Shown one piece after another: positions 33,629 through 39,524 of a stretch of 39,524 nt of DNA. Both the position numbers and the translations under genes were made by a program. Source of the stretch: Gloeocapsa sp. UFS-A4-WI-NPMV-4B04 (GTDB lineage Bacteria; Cyanobacteriota; Cyanobacteriia; Cyanobacteriales; Chroococcidiopsidaceae). The notes under the pieces are model-generated. The model was not told where the DNA came from. It was given only the letters and a program-made list of their open reading frames with translations, and ran no database searches. The stretch is from positions 1-39,524 of the forward strand of contig JAHHHE010000024.1 of NCBI GenBank assembly GCA_019359535.1, written 5' to 3'. How positions within the stretch are numbered: position 1 is the stretch's first letter; each line of letters starts with the position of its first letter.

Positions 33629-35374
33629 ATGAATCGCAACATCAACTGCCAACAACTCAAGGGGCTTTTGTTCACTAAGGCTTTACTAGCACTCGTTTTA
33701 GCGGCCCCGGGTGTAGCTGTTGCCGCCGGCAGTGGTACTGCTACTTTAGATGACATTAAAAATACTAATTATCCGATTCCCGCAGGAGCGTACTATGTAG
33801 CTCCTGATGGCAAAGATACAAATACTGGCAACAGCCCCAACTCACCCATGTCAGTTGCCAAAGCAGTCCAATCTGCGCCTGCTGGGTCAACAATTGTTTT
33901 TCGCGGTGGCACTTACCGCAACGTTGAGACTGATATTACAAAAAAACTGACGTTGCAAGCATACCCACATGAAAAACCGATGCTCAAAGGTAGTATCGAG
34001 GTCACTGGTTGGGTTGCTGACGGTTCTACTTGGCGTAAAGATGGCTGGAATTATGCCTTTGCTCCGAATGTGGGCAGTGAATATATTGACCCAAATTACC
34101 CGATGGCTGGCTATCGAGATATGACCTTTATCGACGGTGTTTCGCTCAAGCAAGTGGCAAGCAAAGCGGCTGTTGTACCTGGAACCTTTTACGTCGACTA
34201 TGCCAATAAACAGTTGCATATTGGGGATAATCCAGCAGGTAAGACAGTGGAAGCCACAGCACTGGAAGAGGCCTTTGATATGATAGAAACCCGTACTTTT
34301 GACCCATCAAACACAGTAGTGCGCGGGTTGGGGTTTGCACACTACGCCGAAAATGGCATCGGGCTGCTTAAGACATCTGATGTAACTCTAGAAAATAATA
34401 CCTTTGTGTGGAATGGAGTACGAGGAGTTCATTTCCAGCAGTCCAGTGATGCTACTGTGCGCGGCAATATTTTTAGCTATAACGGTATGCATGGCATTCG
34501 GGGTAGCTGGGCACATAATATGCTGTTGGAAGACAACACGCTCAGTTACAACAATATCGAGCGCTTCTCCAAACCATATACAGCAGCTGGAATTAAAGTT
34601 ATCAACACTAATGGTGTGGTCTGGCGGCGTAACTTGGTTGAATCCAACTTCGGTACTGGGATGTGGCTTGACGTATCTTCTACCAACGCTACCGTTGTAA
34701 ATAATACCATTCGTTATAACGAAAATATGGGTGTTATGTTTGAAATTTCCCATAAGGCACTCATGGCTGGCAATGTAGCATACAACAACCATGTAGGTAT
34801 TTTGTTGTCGAACTCTTCTAGTGCTCGCGTTTACAACAACACACTTTCAAAAAACAATGTGAACTTGGTAGTCAAGGATACAGCACGTAACAACACGAAT
34901 CCTGAAGAAATCGCGGCTGGAATTACGTGGATAGCCCGCGACCATGTCGTCAAAAATAACATTTTCTCAAATGGCAATGAAGGTAAACTTTTCGATGCTT
35001 CAAACTGCAATACTGATGAGCGCTCAGATTTGATGATTGCGGCTTCTAACTACAATGCTTACTACCGCACGTTATCTACTAAGCCAAGAAATGTCATCCG
35101 TTGGTCATTGGGAACTCCAGACCAATGTGCAGTACTTTATCGTACTCTTGCCGCCTTCCAGTCAGCAACCGGTTACGAAGCAAATTCCCTAGCGATTGAC
35201 AACGTTGCAACTAATCCATTTTTCGTGGATGAAACCAACGAGGATTTCCATCTCAAGTCAGGTAGCCCAGCGATCGGTCGTGGTGAAGCTCTACCACCAG
35301 AGGTTGCTAATGCCCTTGGGTTACCTTCGGGAGTAAAAGTAGACTTGGGAGCACTCCAGGCAACACAGTATTAA
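33629..35374 (+). CDS. Secreted right-handed parallel beta-helix protein, copy 1
   Basis: The start at 33629 (MNRNINCQQL) follows CACGGAG; an upstream ATG-like frame to 33545 is leader sequence. A signal peptide (LLFTKALLALVLAAPGVAVA) is cut before AGSG. Residues about 50-110 (YYVAPDGKDTNTGNSPNSPM, GSTIVFRGGTYRN) are the DUF1565-type start of beta-helix proteins. From about 235 there are PbH1-type repeats (SDVTLENNTFVWNG, SDATVRGNIFSYNG, NATVVNNTIRYNE). The fold is shared by polysaccharide lyases, epimerases and adhesins; no lyase active site is obvious. It is probably exported and binds or modifies sheath polysaccharide, which is inference. Its N-terminal 220 residues are identical to copy 2, while the C-terminal third differs widely. 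Confidence 0.88.
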   Translation: MNRNINCQQLKGLLFTKALLALVLAAPGVAVAAGSGTATLDDIKNTNYPIPAGAYYVAPDGKDTNTGNSPNSPMSVAKAVQSAPAGSTIVFRGGTYRNVETDITKKLTLQAYPHEKPMLKGSIEVTGWVADGSTWRKDGWNYAFAPNVGSEYIDPNYPMAGYRDMTFIDGVSLKQVASKAAVVPGTFYVDYANKQLHIGDNPAGKTVEATALEEAFDMIETRTFDPSNTVVRGLGFAHYAENGIGLLKTSDVTLENNTFVWNGVRGVHFQQSSDATVRGNIFSYNGMHGIRGSWAHNMLLEDNTLSYNNIERFSKPYTAAGIKVINTNGVVWRRNLVESNFGTGMWLDVSSTNATVVNNTIRYNENMGVMFEISHKALMAGNVAYNNHVGILLSNSSSARVYNNTLSKNNVNLVVKDTARNNTNPEEIAAGITWIARDHVVKNNIFSNGNEGKLFDASNCNTDERSDLMIAASNYNAYYRTLSTKPRNVIRWSLGTPDQCAVLYRTLAAFQSATGYEANSLAIDNVATNPFFVDETNEDFHLKSGSPAIGRGEALPPEVANALGLPSGVKVDLGALQATQY

Positions 35375-36262
35375 ACCAACGGACTCTCTGCTAGTATATT
35401 TCAAACCAAATTGTCGAACCTAGCTTGAGCCATGTAGATTCAATACTGCTTAAAACATAATAGTGTTTATATACAAGAAACACTTTAACCAGACCGACGA
35501 TAGTAAACCGTACAGCGTGTTAATTAAAACTTTGTGCTTGCAGGATGAATCCCTGTGAGCCTTTTTTTTGCTTAACTTTCTAGCCGAGACTTTCTAAAAT
35601 GCTATAGCTCACGAGCAGTAGCAGTAGCAATTATTATTAATTCGTTCTTAGGGACTTAATGCAAAATAAAAACATAATTTGCCATAAAACGCGATCGCAC
35701 CTCTTTTAATTCTAGTCCCAAGCTATAAACTTTAACATTGGCTCAGATTGCCACAAGTAATCTTATATTATTAATATTAAAATTAGGGTTTTTCTAAATT
35801 AGAGTACAATTAACTCTATTCATGGGATATTTAAAGTAGTTATACTATAAAGCCTAGCTAACTAATTTTTAAAAACAGTGTGTTTCCGCTCCACCTAGGT
35901 CAAATAAGCTTAACTAGGAATATATTAAACTTCTTGTAAAAATCAAAAAATTATGTTTTCATTATTCACTTTGTGAAGAATCTAAGAGATGTTTAACTTG
36001 ACTCAACATGACCTACAAAGCACTTATGCAAGAGACATCATGAGCGATTACTCACAACCTCGGTTGAAAGTGGTAAGGTCACAGCAACTGGTTCAGAGGT
36101 CGAATTGCAAGTAGTGCCAACTAGCCTGAGCACTTTTACTGACCGCACCCGCCCTTGGGACAACCATCTGTGCATTTCGTCTAAAGCGAGACAGTACGCA
36201 CGCGTAGAATCGATTAACGTCATGGCGGGTGAGCCAGTGCAATTCCAACTGAGGTAAGCCCA
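35375..36262. other. Intergenic region between the beta-helix copies, with coding debris
   Basis: AT-rich and without a complete gene. A hairpin-like CAGGAT/ATCCCTG followed by T8 near 35541-35570 could terminate copy 1. The stretch 36045-36255 has an open frame (with VTATGSEVELQVVPTSLSTF in it) that looks like decayed coding sequence, but I cannot identify it. Confidence 0.45.
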
Positions 36263-36617
36263 ATGCAAGTGACGCATCAAGAGTGTACTGGAACCAATGT
36301 TCACAAAAAGATGGTCGTAGTCTGTTGCTTAAGTGTGGACGCGAACGGGCAACCGCAGCAAGAAGCACGCACCTAGGGCACAACGAAGCGCATAGTTGCT
36401 GCTTGCCGAAGTCGGTATCGATATGAGGCGCTTTCCTAGCATCCTAATTGCCGTTTATCATATCCTGCGGCAGCAACAGCCCTATCGCGACTATCGCACC
36501 AGTGATGCTGCACAACGTACCGAACAGCAGTTGCTCAAAAAATTGCAACATTAAGTCGAGTGCTTGGGGTATCAAGCTCCATTGGTTTCTATTGCTGCCA
36601 TCCTATTACAGAGTTAG
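36263..36617 (+). pseudogene. IS110-family transposase remnant with internal deletion
   Basis: The ATG at 36263 opens MQVTHQECTGTNVHKKMVVV, the IS110 N-terminus; family members have a catalytic Asp where this has Asn (GIDVHKK). A TAG follows in the same frame after QEART. About 45 codons on, the sequence switches to the family C-terminus (ILIAVYHILRQQQPYRDY, then LKKLQH, TAA, VECLGYQAPL). More than 200 central codons are missing. It sits upstream of beta-helix copy 2 and may have been involved in the duplication. Confidence 0.72.
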
Positions 36618-37232
36618 TCTTCTATTTTCAGAGGAGGTCTAATAAGTATTTTCAATAAAATAGGGATAAACCTAACTATAAGTTATATAAAAGTAAAAAT
36701 GTAACATTTGAGAATTTATCACATATGCCTAATTTTTTTTACTTCTGTTTCCTAAAACTAAGATCTAACTATGCTTGAGCGATAATTTACATTTGCTCAT
36801 AGTCACGGAGCAATTTTTTATAGAAATTGCTTAAATTATCGTATGTATGAAATTGATGCAAATCACAGCCTTCTAACTTTTAAAAATAGGAATTAATAAG
36901 TGGTACGAAGTCATAAAAGTGCTTCAGATTGAGAGAAAATCTAGCTAGATGAATAGGTTGGAAGTAAGTAACCAAAGCTGAGAAGGGTGAGAACTTAGCC
37001 CCGAAGTCGAACTCATAGCCCAGTTGCCAGATGTGCTGGAGAAACCTGGCGGTTATTTCAAAGATTAAACTCAAGGCGAGAAGAACTACTATCTACTAGC
37101 AAGTACCTACGTAGAAGCTGAAACAGCACTCCAACACAACCTGCGATATCACGTTGTGCAGAACGAAAACCGCAACAGTGAGGCGTAGTCTCAGTAGGTA
37201 TCAGTGCAATGAGTAATATAAACTGCAAAATA
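36618..37232. other. Gap upstream of copy 2, with second start of the duplicated unit
   Basis: From about 36982 this aligns with 33112 onward, but keeps 58 bases (37009-37066) that copy 1 lacks. In copy 2 a frame from 36991 reads ELSPEVELIAQLPDVLEK and onward, with one TAA, to the TAG at 37186-37188, so copy 2 retains more of the lost gene's tail. Before 36982 I see nothing to annotate. Confidence 0.5.
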
Positions 37233-37556
37233 CCGCAGAAGCACTGAGAAGACGTGCGGGGTAATTACGCGAAAAAGTGGTAGTTCTACTGGAGATCAGC
37301 CGCTAAGGCGGCAGCTATAATCGACACAACTAAGGCAAAGAGCGGGTTTGATTTCACGCTACTGCCGACACTACCAGCCTCAATTGAGCTAGTAAGTGTT
37401 TAAAGAGCATCCCCAGTTTTATGTATCGATTGAACATTGAGTGCATCAGTACTCAAAGCTCACTAAATCGTCGTGCATCTGACGACAACACTTAAGACAA
37501 CAATCTATTTACAACACAGCTTTTTTAGCACTTGGATTACATCACGGAGATTAACA
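37233..37556 (+). repeat. Long leader of beta-helix gene, copy 2 of a direct repeat
   Basis: Identical by eye to 33305-33628 (offset 3928 bases). See copy 1 for contents. Confidence 0.8.
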
Positions 37557-39305
37557 ATGAATCGCAACATCAACTGCCAACAACTCAAGGGGCTTTTGTT
37601 CACTAAGGCTTTACTAGCACTCGTTTTAGCGGCCCCGGGTGTAGCTGTTGCCGCCGGCAGTGGTACTGCTACTTTAGATGACATTAAAAATACTAATTAT
37701 CCGATTCCCGCAGGAGCGTACTATGTAGCTCCTGATGGCAAAGATACAAATACTGGCAACAGCCCCAACTCACCCATGTCAGTTGCCAAAGCAGTCCAAT
37801 CTGCGCCTGCTGGGTCAACAATTGTTTTTCGCGGTGGCACTTACCGCAACGTTGAGACTGATATTACAAAAAAACTGACGTTGCAAGCATACCCACATGA
37901 AAAACCGATGCTCAAAGGTAGTATCGAGGTCACTGGTTGGGTTGCTGACGGTTCTACTTGGCGTAAAGATGGCTGGAATTATGCCTTTGCTCCGAATGTG
38001 GGCAGTGAATATATTGACCCAAATTACCCGATGGCTGGCTATCGAGATATGACCTTTATCGACGGTGTTTCGCTCAAGCAAGTGGCAAGCAAAGCGGCTG
38101 TTGTACCTGGAACCTTTTACGTCGACTATGCCAATAAACAGTTGCATATTGGGGATAATCCAGCAGGTAAGACAGTGGAAGCCACAGCACTGGAAGAGGC
38201 CTTTGATATAGTAAAAACCCGTACTTTTGACCCATCAAACACAGTAGTACGCGGGTTGGGGTTTGCACACTACGCCGAAAATGGCATCGGGCTGCTTAAG
38301 ACATCTGATGTAACTCTAGAAAATAATACCTTTGTGTGGAATGGAATACGAGGAGTTCATTTCCAGTATTTAGCCACTGATGCTACTGTGCGCGGCAATA
38401 TCTTTAGCTATAACGGTATGCATGGCATTCGGGGTACCTGGGCACACAATATGCTGTTGGAAGACAACACGCTCAGTTACAACGGTATCGAGCGTTTCTC
38501 CAAAACATGGAGCGCAGCTGGAATTAAAGTGATCTTTAGCGATGGTGTGGTCTGGCGGCGTAACTTGGTTGAATCCAACTTCGGTACTGGGATGTGGCTT
38601 GACGCATCTTCTACCAATGCTACGGTTGTAAATAATACCGTTCGTTCTAATGAATCGATGGGTGTTTTTTTTGAGCTTTCACATAAAGCGATTATTGCTA
38701 ACAATGTTATACATCACAATCATGTGGGTGTTATGATTGCTGATTCTTCTAGGGCTCGGGTGTACAACAATACAATGTCAATGAATCGCTATCAAATTAT
38801 TGCTAAAGACTCGCGACGCAAAAACACTGATCCTAAAGAAATCGCTGCTGGGATTACGTGGGTCACACACAGTAATGTTTTCAAAAATAATATTCTGTCG
38901 AATGCAACAGGCAGTTCGCTCCTCCAAGCCTCAGACTGTAGTACCTTCCAATCGTCGGCATCAATGATCGCTGATATTGACTACAACGCCTACTATGATA
39001 CGTCTTCGAGCAAAGATTTAATTAAATGGTCTTTAGGACGAAGCAATTGCTCACTAAACTATTCCTCCCTTAGCGCTTTTAAGTCAGCCACTGGCTTTGA
39101 GCAGCATGGACTTTTTGGAGGCAATAGTGCAACAAATCCGTTCTTTGTTGACGAGACAAACGGTGATTACCGCCTCAAACAAGGTAGCCCTGCAATAGGT
39201 GGCGGTCAAGCCTTGCCAGCAGACATCGCTGCTGCAATTGGGGTACAGTCAGGAAGAGCAGTCAATCTAGGGGCACTTCAGTCAAGGGTAGTCCTAGCAC
39301 AATAA
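37557..39305 (+). CDS. Secreted right-handed parallel beta-helix protein, copy 2
   Basis: A 582-residue paralogue of copy 1 with the same signal peptide, DUF1565-type front and PbH1 repeats. The nucleotide identity with copy 1 is complete as far as I can see through 38209 (AFDIVKTRTF here, AFDMIETRTF in copy 1). Scattered changes follow to about residue 370, and then the C-terminal third is clearly different (for example HKAIIANNVIHHNHVGVMIA against HKALMAGNVAYNNHVGILLS) and ends RVVLAQ. The last segment keeps the common end motif NPFFVDETNGDYRLKQGSPA. The pattern suggests a recent copy-and-convert event over the 5' half, with the 3' half older. Role as for copy 1. Confidence 0.88.
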   Translation: MNRNINCQQLKGLLFTKALLALVLAAPGVAVAAGSGTATLDDIKNTNYPIPAGAYYVAPDGKDTNTGNSPNSPMSVAKAVQSAPAGSTIVFRGGTYRNVETDITKKLTLQAYPHEKPMLKGSIEVTGWVADGSTWRKDGWNYAFAPNVGSEYIDPNYPMAGYRDMTFIDGVSLKQVASKAAVVPGTFYVDYANKQLHIGDNPAGKTVEATALEEAFDIVKTRTFDPSNTVVRGLGFAHYAENGIGLLKTSDVTLENNTFVWNGIRGVHFQYLATDATVRGNIFSYNGMHGIRGTWAHNMLLEDNTLSYNGIERFSKTWSAAGIKVIFSDGVVWRRNLVESNFGTGMWLDASSTNATVVNNTVRSNESMGVFFELSHKAIIANNVIHHNHVGVMIADSSRARVYNNTMSMNRYQIIAKDSRRKNTDPKEIAAGITWVTHSNVFKNNILSNATGSSLLQASDCSTFQSSASMIADIDYNAYYDTSSSKDLIKWSLGRSNCSLNYSSLSAFKSATGFEQHGLFGGNSATNPFFVDETNGDYRLKQGSPAIGGGQALPADIAAAIGVQSGRAVNLGALQSRVVLAQ

Positions 39306-39366
39306 ACGCTGCTTGTGATAGCTGTAAGCAAATTCTCAAATAACGGATTATTAACTAAAAGTATTC

Positions 39367-39403
39367 TTAGCTTACCCCTTCCTTATCGAAAGAAGTAAGC
39401 TAA
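39367..39403. terminator. Hairpin downstream of beta-helix copy 2
   Basis: TTAGCTTAC and GTAAGCTAA form nine pairs, extended inside by CTTCCTT/AAAGAAG with one mismatch, around the loop ATCG. It lies 62 bases after the stop. It lacks a U-tract, so it may be a terminator or the edge of the following insertion sequence. Confidence 0.45.
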
Positions 39404-39463
39404 TACCAATGTGAAATGAAAAGGAGCAGAATAGGGGGGAGAACAGCAAGGGAGCTACCCCCA

Positions 39464-39524
39464 ATGGCAAGACGACTAAAACTGGAGATAACCGAGACAG
39501 CAGAGTATTTGGAAAAAAGCCTCA
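39464..39524 (+). CDS. IS630-like transposase, N-terminal start (cut by window end)
   Basis: The last 61 bases encode MARRLKLEITETAEYLEKSL, which resembles the N-terminus of cyanobacterial IS630-type transposases (MARKLKIEI...). GGGAGC lies upstream. Only 20 codons are inside the window, so neither family nor completeness is certain. The left end of the element should be near 39400. Confidence 0.5.
   Translation, partial: MARRLKLEITETAEYLEKSL

Noticed and set aside
34388-34792. Minus-strand 134-codon frame within beta-helix copy 1
   Set aside because: It is antisense to a clear secreted protein gene, and the equivalent frame is not kept in copy 2.
36038-36383. Minus-strand frames of 88 and 96 codons
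   Set aside because: The plus strand over part of the same bases matches an IS110 N-terminus, and neither minus frame looks like a known protein.

Overview
The window is from a cyanobacterium. The palindrome GCGATCGC (HIP1) recurs inside genes, an RRM RNA-binding protein gene lies just upstream of rpsU, the antiporter genes follow the cyanobacterial mrp order, and heptamer tandem repeats sit between genes. Gene content and the many broken transposase genes fit a large-genome, surface-living form (Chroococcidiopsis/Gloeocapsa-like), but the genus is inference.

Region 1 (1-4840) is a decay zone. A fragment of an Mrp Na+/H+ antiporter operon (mrpD 3' end, mrpE, F, G, A, B) has lost its upstream genes and carries an in-frame stop in mrpG and a frameshift in mrpB. 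Next come a broken IS200/IS605-type tnpB, itself carrying two palindromic inserts, and the eroded 3' end of an IS1-family transposase.

Region 2 (4840-16600) is mostly intact: a membrane-anchored subtilisin-like protease with a small OB-like partner, a thioredoxin-fold protein, a HAD phosphatase, a PAS-rich sensor kinase followed 13 nt later by a receiver-PAS-histidine kinase, a CHAT-like/TPR membrane protein facing a two-helix membrane protein, and D-Ala-D-Ala ligase.

Region 3 (16600-21730) is an Mn/Zn-type ABC importer operon on the minus strand (binding protein, ATPase, permease). A second tnpB element with one in-frame stop lies between the ATPase and permease genes.

Region 4 (22200-32510) holds aroA, a lytic transglycosylase, a large receiver-GAF-kinase-receiver-adenylate cyclase hybrid, tRNA-Gly(UCC), a nicotinamidase-like hydrolase flanked by heptamer repeats, an SrkA-like kinase pseudogene, an RRM protein and rpsU.

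Region 5 (32510-39524) is a 3.9-kb-spaced direct duplication of a secreted parallel beta-helix protein gene with a long near-identical leader. IS110 debris lies between the copies and an IS630-like transposase start closes the window.

The strongest unusual signal is a 46-nt near-palindromic repeat, identical at both sites, lying in frame inside two conserved genes (ddl and the adenylate cyclase domain) in opposite orientation relative to translation. A related copy lies near the second tnpB. This looks like a protein-coding palindromic mini-element comparable in style to Rickettsia palindromic elements.
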